Source of the DNA: LMUY01 sp965276785
GTDB lineage: Bacteria > Pseudomonadota > Alphaproteobacteria > Acetobacterales > Acetobacteraceae
Assembly (NCBI GenBank): GCA_965276785.1
Contig: OZ255629.1
Location: 372,001 to 436,000 of the forward strand
Length of the DNA: 64,000 nt
Direction of reading: 5' to 3'
Positions 33,314 to 42,108 of the stretch are shown here, piece by piece (the first letter of the stretch is position 1; the number at the start of each line of letters is the position of its first letter). The notes under the pieces were generated by a model. The model saw only the letters and a program-made list of their open reading frames with translations. It searched no databases and was not told the DNA's origin. Position numbers and translations under genes: made by a program.

Positions 33314-33744
33314 ACTCCGCCCGCGTCCAGCGGTTTTCGCCTCCGGGCCACTTTGGCGCGGCATAGAGAGCAGAAAAACGCGTCGGAGCGATCACAATTA
33401 TTGTGATCGACGCCTTTCGGCCACAAGTCCTGTGTTCGATTAGCAACACGCCTCTATGCGGTATGAAATCCTAGCCGCAATGCCCGGCTTGTGTCGCATT
33501 GACTTGCAATTACCTAAGATCGAGGAGATCACCGCGGGCCATTAATAAGTCGTGATTAGAAACTTGATAAAGAACCTATAGAGATTTTCCCGCACTCCGC
33601 CATCAGTGTGGTCTCTGAGGCACACGGTAGAGCGATCAGTAGATCATTCTATTTTTTGATTTCGCCTCTGCATCTTGCTCTTAAGCACTGGGCTGGGGAG
33701 TATCCCTCAAGCCGCTTATTTCAGCGGATAGGGACTGCGATCGT
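33314..33744. other. 431-base AT-richer intergenic region upstream of the RlpA-like gene
   Basis: This stretch is clearly richer in A+T than the genes around it. It holds a near-palindrome at 33389-33409 and many short A/T runs (GAAACTTGATAAAGAACC, TTCTATTTTTTGATTTCG). There is no credible protein frame. It should contain the promoter of the RlpA-like gene and the 3' flank of thiG; an unknown small RNA is possible. I could not place a convincing -35/-10 pair. Confidence 0.5.
33389..33409. promoter_or_regulatory. 21-base palindrome, arms CGATCACAA / TTGTGATCG
   Basis: Nine perfect pairs surround TTA, 76 bases downstream of the thiG stop. It may be a transcription-factor site or an RNA hairpin. 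There is no T-run for intrinsic termination. It is not a CRP site, because the half-sites are in the opposite order. Confidence 0.45.
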
Positions 33745-34278
33745 ATGAAAAAATACCATATGCTCCTCTCTGCTCTCCTCGGCCTCACACTGAGTCCGTT
33801 TGCCGTTGAGGCAGAAAGCACGGGGGTCGCATCCTGGTATGGTGCCGCTCATCAAGGCCTGTCGACCAGCAGCGGCGAAGCGTTCGACCAGGAGGCCATG
33901 ACAGCCGCCAGCCGAAACCTCCCGCTTGGGGCGCGCGTGCGCGTCACCTTGCACGCCACCGGCCGCTCAGTGGTCGTGCGGGTGAACGACCGCATGGGCG
34001 CGCATAGTGCGGTCATCGACTTGTCGCGCGGGGCAGCCCGGGAGATCGGCCTGCTTGGCCGCGGCCGCGGTACCGTCTCGATCGAATCCGCCTCCAGCGA
34101 TCCGGTCGAAGTTGCCGAAGCACCGGACGACCAGGCCGCTGCCCGATCGCTGGCCCACCGCCGGCGCACCGCGCACGCCTCGCAGAGGCTGGCTGGCGGC
34201 CATCGGATCGGCCATGGGGCGTCCCTGACCCTGGCGCGCCGTGTCATTGACCAGCGCCCCGCCCGCCACCGGATCTAG
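33745..34278 (+). CDS. RlpA-like septal ring/lytic transglycosylase-type protein
   Basis: This encodes 177 residues with an N-terminal signal (KKYHMLLSALLGLTLSPFAVEA) and no lipobox. The double-psi beta-barrel of RlpA is clear: GVASWYGAAHQGLSTSSGEAFDQEAMTAASRNLPLGARVRVT and VVVRVNDRMGAHSAVIDLSRGAAREIGL. A basic, His/Arg/Ala-rich tail replaces the SPOR domain. RlpA proteins cleave or bind naked glycan strands in the cell wall. It stands alone with AT-rich DNA upstream. Confidence 0.85.
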   Translation: MKKYHMLLSALLGLTLSPFAVEAESTGVASWYGAAHQGLSTSSGEAFDQEAMTAASRNLPLGARVRVTLHATGRSVVVRVNDRMGAHSAVIDLSRGAAREIGLLGRGRGTVSIESASSDPVEVAEAPDDQAAARSLAHRRRTAHASQRLAGGHRIGHGASLTLARRVIDQRPARHRI

Positions 34279-34704
34279 TCTTCGACGCATTCAGCGGGTG
34301 CAGAATGTGTTGCAGCACTCGCTGCGCTGCAGCCCGCTTCGCCCAATGCCTGGCCAACTTGCCCCAGCGGCCGCGTTGCTGGGGCGGCAAATGTGGCGGC
34401 AAGCCTTGCGCCGCCGAGGCACTGAATGATGCTCGGTTAATCCTTCTTTAGCAGCTTGTTCTTACAGGGCTTTGCAGCGTCAGGATTTTTTCCGCCACAG
34501 CCGATATTTTCGCTTGCGCCACACCCAACCCGGCCCTATTTGCCCCCTCCACGCAGCAACGCACGTGCCTCTGGCCCTTGGGGTTACGCAACGACGTCAA
34601 GCGTTCTGGCAATTGACTTTGTTTTTCGCTGGTTCGTTCGACCGTTCCGTCAACTCCCGCCCACCGCCTGGAAAGGTGGGCGCTGCATCAGAAGGCTCCG
34701 TGCG
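34279..34704 (+). promoter_or_regulatory. 426-base upstream region of the ornithine decarboxylase gene, possible regulatory leader
   Basis: There is no supportable gene. Two structures stand out. One is a possible stem AATCCT / AGGATT (34439-34486) whose second arm runs into six T (34486-34491). The other is a strong hairpin, CGCCCACC / GGTGGGCG (34658-34682), ending 22 bases before the start codon. A TTGACT box lies at 34613 but without a good -10. Alphaproteobacterial ornithine decarboxylase genes are known to carry the speF leader RNA; I cannot confirm it here by eye. Confidence 0.4.
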
Positions 34705-35835
34705 ATGACCCCAAAGATCGCGCAGTTCCTGGCCGACTCGCGTCCGGCCACGCCCTGCCTCGTCCTCGACGTGGACCGGGTGGAGGAGAACTATCGTGCC
34801 ATCCTGCGCGCCTTGCCGCTGGCGCGGGTCTACTACGCTGTGAAGGCGAACCCGGCCGCGCCCATCCTGCAGCGCCTCGTGGGCCTGGGAAGCGCCTTCG
34901 ATGCCGCCTCCTACGAGGAGGTCGGCATGTGCCTCGAGGCGGGCGCCGCACCCGGCGCCATCTCCTTCGGCAACACCATCAAGAAGGTGTCCGCCATCCA
35001 GCGCGCCTACGAGGCGGGGGTCACGATGTATGCCTTTGACTCCGTGGAGGAACTCGAGAAGCTCGCGCGCCACGCCCCGGGCTGCCGCGTCTACTGCCGC
35101 TTGCTGGTGGAGAACAGGGGCGCCGATTGGCCGCTCTCCCGCAAGTTCGGCACCACCGTGGAGAGCGCCCGCGCGCTTATGATGCGCGCCGGCGAGCTCG
35201 GGCTGGACCCGTATGGCCTGTCCTTCCACGTCGGCAGCCAGCAGCTCGACACGGCCGCCTACGAGGCCGCCATCGGCCGCGTCGGCATGCTGTTTACCGA
35301 CCTGCGCCGCGCCGGAGTAAACCTGCGCATGGTCAATCTCGGCGGCGGCTTCCCGGTGCGCTACCGCGAAGAGGTGCCGGCGGTGGACTGCTTCGCCCAC
35401 GCCATCATGCACGCCATGACCGAGCATTTCGGCAACGACCTGCCCGAAATCCTGATCGAACCCGGCCGTTCGATGGTGGGGGACGCCGGGCTGGTGCATG
35501 CCGAGGTGGTGCTGGTCAGCCAGCGCCTGCCGGACGATCCCACCCGCTGGGTCTATCTGGACATCGGGCGTTTCGGCGGCTTGGCCGAGACCGAGGGCGA
35601 GTCCATCAAGTATCACATCGCAACCGGTCATGACGGCGAGCCCACCTGCCCGGTATGCATCGCCGGGCCCACCTGCGATGGGGCGGACATCCTGTATGAA
35701 CGTGCCAATTACCGCCTGCCCGTGGCGTTGCAGCATGGTGAGACCGTGGATATCCTCTCCACCGGCGCTTACGTTACCACCTATGCCAGCCAGCGTTTCA
35801 ACGGGTTTGCTCCGTTGGCGGAGCACTACATCTAA
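34705..35835 (+). CDS. Type III PLP-dependent decarboxylase, ornithine (or lysine/ornithine) decarboxylase
   Basis: This encodes 376 residues from ATG 34705; the open frame upstream is leader. PLP lysine in VYYAVKANPAAP, then SFHVGSQ, VNLGGGFPVRY, ILIEPGRSMVGDAG and the substrate-contacting GPTCDGADIL (Cys-Asp-x-x-Asp) are all in place for eukaryotic-type ODC. The size fits the bacterial short form. It makes putrescine from ornithine (some relatives also accept lysine). It is convergent with the dioxygenase gene, nine bases apart. Confidence 0.92.
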   Translation: MTPKIAQFLADSRPATPCLVLDVDRVEENYRAILRALPLARVYYAVKANPAAPILQRLVGLGSAFDAASYEEVGMCLEAGAAPGAISFGNTIKKVSAIQRAYEAGVTMYAFDSVEELEKLARHAPGCRVYCRLLVENRGADWPLSRKFGTTVESARALMMRAGELGLDPYGLSFHVGSQQLDTAAYEAAIGRVGMLFTDLRRAGVNLRMVNLGGGFPVRYREEVPAVDCFAHAIMHAMTEHFGNDLPEILIEPGRSMVGDAGLVHAEVVLVSQRLPDDPTRWVYLDIGRFGGLAETEGESIKYHIATGHDGEPTCPVCIAGPTCDGADILYERANYRLPVALQHGETVDILSTGAYVTTYASQRFNGFAPLAEHYI

Positions 35836-35844
35836 CGTGGGCTC

Positions 35845-36582
35845 TCAAGCCGCCTTCCTGAACGTCACCACCAGCACGTCCCGGAAGGCGGCACCCGCCG
35901 GGTCGCGCGGCTCTACCGGGGTGACGCCGTGGAGCACGCGGCGGTCATCCACCCAGGCGGCGTCCATCGGGCGGGTGAGGGTGAAGGAGCCGAGCAGGCG
36001 GCCGCCCTCATCGTGGATGGTGGTCTCGCCGCTGGCCACGTTCTCCCGCCGCACCATCAGCACCAGCACCCAATCGACGCCGTCCCGGTGCATGCCCTCG
36101 GGCGTCGGGCGGCCCACCAGGCCGGGCTGCGCCTCGATGCGGAACTGGTGCACCTCCGCCTCCCACTCCGCCACACCGGGGGAGAGCGCATCGAACACGC
36201 GTTGGCAGGTGCGCAGGATGGCGGTGAAGGCCGGCATGCGCTCCACCGCCTCGGTCACCGGCTGGAACCAGCGCTCGACGCCGCCATTCAGCAGGTTGTA
36301 GTCCCGGCTCTGATAGTGCGGCTGCGCCGGCAAGCGGGCGATGCCCGCGGGGCCGGCCGAGAAGGCGGCATGGTGGCGGCGACGGTAGCGGCCGCCATCG
36401 GCCATGTAGGTGTCCAGCCCGAGGTCGTTCCAGCTCTCGGCGAAGGCAGGCCAATCCTCCAACCCGGCGCCCTCCAGCACGCCGCGCATCTCCGCGTCGT
36501 GCACGAAGGCGAAGCCGTCGCGGGCGATCAGCGCGGCGATGGTCGGGCGGTCGGTCATCGGGTTGGTCGTGGGCTCGGTCAT
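35845..36582 (-). CDS. 2OG-Fe(II) dioxygenase family protein (PF10014-type)
   Basis: This encodes 245 residues. The iron triad is visible as H-x-D in GMHRDGVDWVLVLMV and a distal His in RVLHGVTPVEP, with VEPRDPAGAAFRDVLVVTFRK after it. The AAFSAGPAGIARLPAQPHYQS and DYNLLNGGVERWFQPV segments match the family that contains amino-acid hydroxylases such as isoleucine dioxygenase. The substrate is unknown. Its ATG overlaps the TGA of the MscS gene (ATGA at 36579-36582). A second in-frame ATG eight codons in is an alternative start. Confidence 0.85.
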   Translation of the reverse strand: MTEPTTNPMTDRPTIAALIARDGFAFVHDAEMRGVLEGAGLEDWPAFAESWNDLGLDTYMADGGRYRRRHHAAFSAGPAGIARLPAQPHYQSRDYNLLNGGVERWFQPVTEAVERMPAFTAILRTCQRVFDALSPGVAEWEAEVHQFRIEAQPGLVGRPTPEGMHRDGVDWVLVLMVRRENVASGETTIHDEGGRLLGSFTLTRPMDAAWVDDRRVLHGVTPVEPRDPAGAAFRDVLVVTFRKAA

Positions 36583-38918
36583 TCGGCGGCATCCTGCATC
36601 GGCGCCGCGGCCTGTGCCGGCGGCGAGGGCGGCTCGGGCGTGTGAATCGGGCGTTCCGACCCGGGCGGCAACCAGCCTTGCACTCTATAGGAGGTGATCG
36701 GGCTCTGCACCGCGTTCTCGTCAAAGCAGTACTTCACCCGGCGGTTGAACTCCCGGTTCACCGCCCAGCGCTGCGACGGCAGGGTGCGGATACGCACCCG
36801 CATGGTCCAGTTCGTGTCGGTAAAGGCGTAGACGCCCATCACTTCAAGGTCGGCGGTGATGGCGTCCTCCCAGCGTGGCTCGCTGCGCATCGTCTTCACC
36901 GCCTCGCTGAGCAGGTTGGCCACCCGGTCGGGCTCCTCGTCCAGCCCGATCGGCAGGTCGACCACGGCATAGGCGTAGTCCCGCGTCTGATTGGTTACCG
37001 TGGTGACGGAGGAGAACGGGATGATGTGCAGCGAGGCGTCCACCGCGCGCAGCCGGATGGTGCGGATGGAGAGATACTCCACCGTGCCGGTCAGCCCGGC
37101 GAGCGTCACCACATCGCCCACCTGCATGGTGTTCTCCAGCAACAGGAACAGCCCCGTGATGAGGTCCTGCACCAGTTTCTGGCTGCCGAAGCCGATGGCC
37201 ACGCCCAGCACGCCGGCGCCGGCCAGCAAGGGGGCGATGTTGACCCCGATTTGGCTCAGCACGATCAGCCCGGCCATGATCACCAGCGCTACCAGAAGGC
37301 TGGTGCGCAGCATGGGCAGCAAGGTGCGCAGCCGGGCGGCGCGGGCGGTTTGCGCCGCCCGGGTCAGCGCCGCCACCTTGCTCTCCACCGCAGCATTGGC
37401 GGCCTCCCACACCACCACAGCCAGCACCACCGTCACCACCGAGGTGAGCAGCGCTTGCACCAGGCGCGCGCCCAATTGGCCGACGCTAAACCAGGAGAGC
37501 GGCGCGAAACCCCACACCTCCAGCAGCGTCACCGCCGTCGCCGCCATGATCAGCGCGACCAAGCAGGTGCGGATCGCCGGGTAATACTGGCTGATACGCT
37601 GCTCGATGGCGGGATACTGGCTAACCGTGTCCGCGTCGGCGCGCAGGCTGCGATCCAGCGTGCCGAGCAGGACGATGCCGACCAGGCGCGAGACGATCAG
37701 CGTGCCCGTGGTGACGAGGAAGAAGTGCAGCAGCCGGACATAGCCGTCGCGGATTTCAGCGGCTGCCACCAGCCACAGCGCGATAATGTAGAAGTTGGCG
37801 ATGTGGTGCCAGCGCCGCGCGAACAGGTTCTGCAGGCTGGCAATGGCGCCTGTGGCATGCCGCCGTGCGCGCAGCCGGGCCTCCACGGGGTGCCGGATCT
37901 GCAGCACCAGAACGACCAGCATGATGTGAACGACAAGCGCCACCAGCTTCAGCAGCACGTCATGGGCCGGGCGGGACAGGCCGAACAGCAGCGCTGTCTC
38001 CGCCACCGCATAGCCCGACACCGCAACCAGGCTGAGTCGGCGCACCCAGCGCGTGGTGTAAGCGGCGGTCTCGTCGCTGCAGCGCAGCAGGCGCATGCTC
38101 GGCTGCCCAGGGCTCATAATCGCGCGGGTCAGGCAGAGGATCAGGCGGCAAACCACATAGGCGTCCACCACGGCCATCACCACCAGCCGGTCGTTCGCGG
38201 TGGTGCCCAGCGGGAGGGTGAGTAGCGCGTTGCCGAGGGCGGCGAAAACGGCCACGGGAACCAGGTCCAGCAGGAACACCAAAAGCACGAACGGCAAGCG
38301 GCGGAGCATGCGCCATGCCACGCTGAACCGGCGCTGGCGCTTGCTCAGCACTGCCGCCGGCACGTCATTGGCGTCCGTGTCGGTGTCGGCGGGCTCGTCG
38401 ACCGCGCCGTCCAATGGCACCCGCGTCGCCAGAATGCGGCGGAAGCCGGCGAGCAGCCGTTGCGTGGCCCATTCGGCCGCCAGCCCGATCGCCATCACAG
38501 CAGCCAGCTTCCATAAGGCGCTAGCTAAAGTGGCGATCGCCTCCGGGCTATTGACGGTGGCGGAAAGCCACACCCCGATTTGCGGCAGGCCTTGCAATGC
38601 CGACGCCGCCGCCCGGAGTTGGATGGCCATCCGTGTCGCCCAGCTCTCGCCCTGCACCAGCAACTGTGCCCCAACGCTGTTGGCCGCCAGCGGCACCGGA
38701 GAGTGCGGCGCCACCGCGGGCGCAGCGCGGATCATGTTCTGCAACACGGCCACAAACTGGGTGCGCTTCTTGTCGTCCTGCAGCACATCCAGCACGGTTT
38801 GCGCCTGCGCCGGGGTCAGCGTGGGGGCGGCCGCGGCGGCCGCTTGCGCCAGCGCTGGTGGCGGAGCAGCACAGCACAGCATGAGAGCAGCGGCGAGAAC
38901 CAGGGAGACGTAACGCAT
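36579..38918 (-). CDS. Large mechanosensitive channel of the MscS family
   Basis: This encodes 779 residues. A signal peptide (RYVSLVLAAALMLCCAAPPPALAQ) and a periplasmic part precede roughly ten membrane segments. The MscS pore and beta domains are at about 585-740: GVLGVAIGFGSQKLVQDLITGLFLLLENTMQVGDVV, then GTVEYLSIRTIRLRAVDASLHIIPFS. The tail is Pro/Ala-rich. The layout resembles YbiO rather than short MscS. It opens under membrane tension to release solutes. It is coupled to the dioxygenase gene. Confidence 0.92.
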   Translation of the reverse strand: MRYVSLVLAAALMLCCAAPPPALAQAAAAAAPTLTPAQAQTVLDVLQDDKKRTQFVAVLQNMIRAAPAVAPHSPVPLAANSVGAQLLVQGESWATRMAIQLRAAASALQGLPQIGVWLSATVNSPEAIATLASALWKLAAVMAIGLAAEWATQRLLAGFRRILATRVPLDGAVDEPADTDTDANDVPAAVLSKRQRRFSVAWRMLRRLPFVLLVFLLDLVPVAVFAALGNALLTLPLGTTANDRLVVMAVVDAYVVCRLILCLTRAIMSPGQPSMRLLRCSDETAAYTTRWVRRLSLVAVSGYAVAETALLFGLSRPAHDVLLKLVALVVHIMLVVLVLQIRHPVEARLRARRHATGAIASLQNLFARRWHHIANFYIIALWLVAAAEIRDGYVRLLHFFLVTTGTLIVSRLVGIVLLGTLDRSLRADADTVSQYPAIEQRISQYYPAIRTCLVALIMAATAVTLLEVWGFAPLSWFSVGQLGARLVQALLTSVVTVVLAVVVWEAANAAVESKVAALTRAAQTARAARLRTLLPMLRTSLLVALVIMAGLIVLSQIGVNIAPLLAGAGVLGVAIGFGSQKLVQDLITGLFLLLENTMQVGDVVTLAGLTGTVEYLSIRTIRLRAVDASLHIIPFSSVTTVTNQTRDYAYAVVDLPIGLDEEPDRVANLLSEAVKTMRSEPRWEDAITADLEVMGVYAFTDTNWTMRVRIRTLPSQRWAVNREFNRRVKYCFDENAVQSPITSYRVQGWLPPGSERPIHTPEPPSPPAQAAAPMQDAAE

Positions 38919-39007
38919 GGCGCTTCGTCCCGCCCGAACATCAGGCTGTCAACCAAAGCGCCGCGAAGGAGGCTGCACATTTCGTCGACCGGGCCTAACT
39001 GTGCCTC

Positions 39008-39202
39008 ATGAAGATTGTGCTCATCGTGATGGTGGCGGCGCTTATGCTCGCGACCCTCGGCGTTCTGGTTGCCGGGCTGCTCGGCTTGGTGCGGGGGGGC
39101 GGCGATCCGCGGCGCTCCAACAAGCTGATGCAATGGCGCGTGCTGCTACAGGCAGGGACGCTGCTGCTGTTCGTGCTGCTGCTGCACCTGCTGCGGAGCT
39201 AG
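39008..39202 (+). CDS. Small twin-transmembrane HIG1-type protein
   Basis: This encodes 64 residues: two hydrophobic helices (about 4-27 and 46-62) joined by a loop with RRSNKLMQWRVLLQ. This loop matches the HIG1 domain (S-N-x-x-M-x-x-R-V-x-x-Q). In mitochondria HIG1 proteins assist cytochrome oxidase; bacterial members occur in alphaproteobacteria but are little studied. It sits between the divergent MscS gene and the etf operon promoter. Confidence 0.75.
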   Translation: MKIVLIVMVAALMLATLGVLVAGLLGLVRGGGDPRRSNKLMQWRVLLQAGTLLLFVLLLHLLRS

Positions 39203-39208
39203 CCGGGT

Positions 39209-39237
39209 TTGACCTGTTACGGTCTCGCTTCTAGGAT
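39209..39237 (+). promoter_or_regulatory. Sigma70-like promoter for etfB-etfA-hbd
   Basis: TTGACC (39209-39214) and TAGGAT (39232-39237) lie 17 bases apart, just after the stop of the HIG1-type gene and about 85 bases before the etfB start. Predicted from sequence only. Confidence 0.55.
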
Positions 39238-39324
39238 TTGCGACTACGTCGCTCGAACGCGGGGCTGCGGCCCGGCGCGGCTCACTCATTCCTCATCCGA
39301 GGCTTTAGGAACAGCAGAACGCCG

Positions 39325-40074
39325 ATGAAGGTCCTTGTCCCCGTCAAGCGGGTGGTCGATTACAATGCGAAAGTCCGCGTCAAGTCCGACGGGTCCGGGG
39401 TGGACATCGCCGGGCTGAAACTGTCGATGAATCCGTTCGACGAGATCGCGGTGGAAGAGGCGATCCGGCTCAAGGAACGCGGCGTGGCCACCGAGACCGT
39501 GGCGGTCTCGATGGGCGTGGCAAGCTGCACCGATACCATCCGCACCGCACTGGCGATGGGGATCGACCGGGGCATCCTGGTGGAGACCGATGTTGAGCTG
39601 CAGCCGTTGGCGGTCGCTAAGCTGCTGAAGGCGTTGGTGGCCAAGGAGGAGCCTGGCATGGTGCTGATGGGCAAGCAGGCGATCGACGACGACATGAACG
39701 CCACCGGCCAGATGCTCGCAGCCCTGCTCGGCTGGCCGCAGGGCACCTTTGCCTCCAAAATCACAGTCGAGGGCGAGGCCATAACCGTCACGCGCGAGGT
39801 CGATGGCGGATTGGAGACGCTGGAGTTGCGCCTGCCCGCGGTGATCACGGCGGATTTGCGGCTGAACGAGCCGCGCTATGCCTCGTTGCCGAACATCATG
39901 AAGGCGCGCAAGAAGCCGATCGAGACCATCAAGCCTGAGGCGCTGGGCGTCGACCCGGCGCCGCGGCTGCACCTGGTGAGCGTGGCCGAGCCGCCGAAGC
40001 GGCAGGCTGGGCAGAAGGTCGGCTCGGTGGGCGAGCTGGTGGCCAAACTCAAGACTGAAGCCAAGGTGATCTGA
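39325..40074 (+). CDS. etfB: Electron transfer flavoprotein subunit beta
   Basis: This encodes 249 residues from ATG 39325 (MKVLVPVKRVVDYNAKVRVKSDGSG), the normal family start; an upstream extension is spurious. The segments MNPFDEIAVEEAIRLKERG, KQAIDDDMNATGQMLAALLGWPQGTFAS and LNEPRYASLPNIMKARKKPIE are characteristic. With EtfA it carries electrons from acyl-CoA dehydrogenases to ETF-quinone oxidoreductase. etfA begins directly after its stop codon. Confidence 0.97.
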   Translation: MKVLVPVKRVVDYNAKVRVKSDGSGVDIAGLKLSMNPFDEIAVEEAIRLKERGVATETVAVSMGVASCTDTIRTALAMGIDRGILVETDVELQPLAVAKLLKALVAKEEPGMVLMGKQAIDDDMNATGQMLAALLGWPQGTFASKITVEGEAITVTREVDGGLETLELRLPAVITADLRLNEPRYASLPNIMKARKKPIETIKPEALGVDPAPRLHLVSVAEPPKRQAGQKVGSVGELVAKLKTEAKVI

Positions 40075-41010
40075 ATGACAACGCTGGTCCTGCTGGATTT
40101 TGAGGGCGCCGAGATCAAGCAACCCTCGCGCAGCGCCGTGGCGGCGGCCCGCAAACTAGGCGAAGTGCACGTGCTGATCGCGGGCTCGGGCGTCGATGCG
40201 GCTTGCGCCGCGGCGGCCAAGCTTGACGGTGTCAGCCGGGTGCAGCGAGCCGACTCTCCGTCTTACGCCCACAGCTTGGCCGAGCCGCTGGCAGAACTGC
40301 TGGTCTCGCTGGCGCCGAACTACGACCATCTGCTCGCCGCTGCCACAGCGACCGGCAAGAACGTCATGCCGCGCGTCGCCGCCCTGCTGGACGTGCAGCC
40401 CATCAGCGACATCTCCGGCGTGGTGGACGCGGACACCTTCATCCGCCCGATCTATGCCGGCAACGCCATGGCTACGGTGAAGTCCATCGACGCGAAGAAG
40501 GTGCTGACCGTGCGCGCCGCCTCGTTCGACCCGGTGGCGCTCGAGGGCGGGTCCGCCAGCATCGAGGACGTGGCGGCGACCGCTGAGTCCGCCTTGTCCA
40601 AGTTCGTCTCGGCCGATCTGTCCAAGTCGGAGCGGCCGGAGTTGACGGCGGCGCGTGTGGTGGTCTCCGGCGGCCGCGGCATGCAGAGCGGCGACAACTT
40701 CAAGCTGCTCGAGCCGATCGCCGACAAGCTGGGCGCTGCCGTGGGCGCCTCCCGCGCCGCGGTGGACGCCGGGTTCGTGCCGAACGACTACCAAGTTGGG
40801 CAAACCGGCAAGATCGTGGCGCCTGATCTTTACATGGCCATTGGGATTTCGGGGGCGATCCAGCACCTGGCGGGCATGAAGGACAGCAAGGTGATCGTCG
40901 CCATCAACAAGGACGAGGACGCGCCGATTTTCCAGGTGGCCGATTACGGCCTGGTAGCGGATCTGTTCAAGGCGCTGCCCGAACTGGAGGCGGAGCTCGC
41001 GCGGCCCTGA
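40075..41010 (+). CDS. etfA: Electron transfer flavoprotein subunit alpha
   Basis: This encodes 311 residues. The FAD-binding C-terminal part is clear: ARVVVSGGRGMQSGDNFKLLEPIADKLGAAVGASRAAVDAGFVPNDYQVGQTGKIVAPDLYMAIGISGAIQHLAGMKDSKVIVAINKDEDAPIF in short typical steps. It binds FAD and works as a heterodimer with EtfB. Its start abuts the etfB stop, and its last base is shared with the hbd start codon (TGATG). Confidence 0.97.
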   Translation: MTTLVLLDFEGAEIKQPSRSAVAAARKLGEVHVLIAGSGVDAACAAAAKLDGVSRVQRADSPSYAHSLAEPLAELLVSLAPNYDHLLAAATATGKNVMPRVAALLDVQPISDISGVVDADTFIRPIYAGNAMATVKSIDAKKVLTVRAASFDPVALEGGSASIEDVAATAESALSKFVSADLSKSERPELTAARVVVSGGRGMQSGDNFKLLEPIADKLGAAVGASRAAVDAGFVPNDYQVGQTGKIVAPDLYMAIGISGAIQHLAGMKDSKVIVAINKDEDAPIFQVADYGLVADLFKALPELEAELARP

Positions 41011-41894
41011 TGCCCGGCCCGGAGATCCAACGGCTCGGCGTCATTGGCGCCGGGCAGATGGGCAGCGGCATCGCCCATGTCTGCGCGCTGGCCGGGCTGA
41101 CTGTCGTGATGATGGACGCAAAGCCTGAGGCGCTCGCCAAAGCGGCGCCGGGAATCAGCAAGAACATCGAGCGGCAGGTCGCAAAGGGCACTGTGACGGC
41201 AGAGGCCAAGCAAGCCGCGCTGGATCGCATTACCACGACCCGGGATTACGGCGGCTTCGACGGTTGCGACCTGGTGATCGAAGCGGCCACGGAGAAGGAA
41301 GAGGTCAAGCGCGCTATCTTCCGCAGCCTGGTGCCGCATCTGGCGCCCGCCTGCCTGGTGGCGAGCAACACCTCCTCAATCTCGATCACCCGCTTGGCCG
41401 CCGTGACCGATCGGCCCGACAAGTTCATCGGCATGCACTTCATGAATCCCGTGCCGCTGATGAAGCTGGTGGAGATCATTCGCGGCATCGCCACGGCGGA
41501 AGCGACCTTCCAGGCGATCGAGACGCTGGCGCAGCGGCTGGATAAGACGATTGCCGTGTCGGAGGACTATCCCGGCTTCATCGTGAACCGTGTGCTGGTG
41601 CCGATGATCAACGAGGCGGTGTATGCGCTGTATGAGGGCGTGGGCAGCGTGGCCGGGCTGGACACCGCTTTGAAGCTGGGCGCCAACCACAAGATGGGGC
41701 CGCTGGAACTCGGCGATTTCATTGGGTTAGACACCTGCCTCTCCATCATGCAGGTACTGTATGAGGGGTTGTCGGACAGCAAATACCGGCCGTGCCCGTT
41801 GCTGGTGAAATACGTCGAGGCCGGCTGGCTCGGCCGCAAGACCGGGCGCGGCTTTTACGACTACAGCGTAACCCCGCCCAAGCCGACGCGATAA
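41010..41894 (+). CDS. hbd: 3-hydroxybutyryl-CoA dehydrogenase
   Basis: This encodes 294 residues. NAD site GVIGAGQMGSGIAHVCALAG, catalytic His in HFMNPVPLMKLVEII, and the C-terminal domain PGFIVNRVLVPMINEAVYALYEGV with LDTALKLGANHKMGPLELGDFIGLD are all typical. It interconverts acetoacetyl-CoA and 3-hydroxybutyryl-CoA. Coupling with etfBA suggests use of electrons from short-chain acyl-CoA oxidation. A thiolase gene is found 11 kb downstream. Confidence 0.96.
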   Translation: MPGPEIQRLGVIGAGQMGSGIAHVCALAGLTVVMMDAKPEALAKAAPGISKNIERQVAKGTVTAEAKQAALDRITTTRDYGGFDGCDLVIEAATEKEEVKRAIFRSLVPHLAPACLVASNTSSISITRLAAVTDRPDKFIGMHFMNPVPLMKLVEIIRGIATAEATFQAIETLAQRLDKTIAVSEDYPGFIVNRVLVPMINEAVYALYEGVGSVAGLDTALKLGANHKMGPLELGDFIGLDTCLSIMQVLYEGLSDSKYRPCPLLVKYVEAGWLGRKTGRGFYDYSVTPPKPTR

Positions 41895-42108
41895 TACCAA
41901 CGGTCCCGTGCTCTGAGCTGTTCCGCCATGGCGAGAGCGGAGCGGCGTGGCCGCTCGGGACGGCGCCAGCGTGCGGGTGGGCTTGGATGCCGCGCCTTCG
42001 GCTGGCAATGCCGACGGTGGGCTGGGGGTGCGCAGGTTGAGGCGGGTGGCGCCGATGCATCCCCGCATCAAGATGCAGGCTATTTTGCTTGTCATGACAA
42101 ACAGGGAT

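Noticed and set aside
33389..33409. CRP/FNR-type binding site
   Set aside because: The palindrome reads TCACA-N-TGTGA, the reverse order of a CRP site, and does not match TTGAT-N4-ATCAA.
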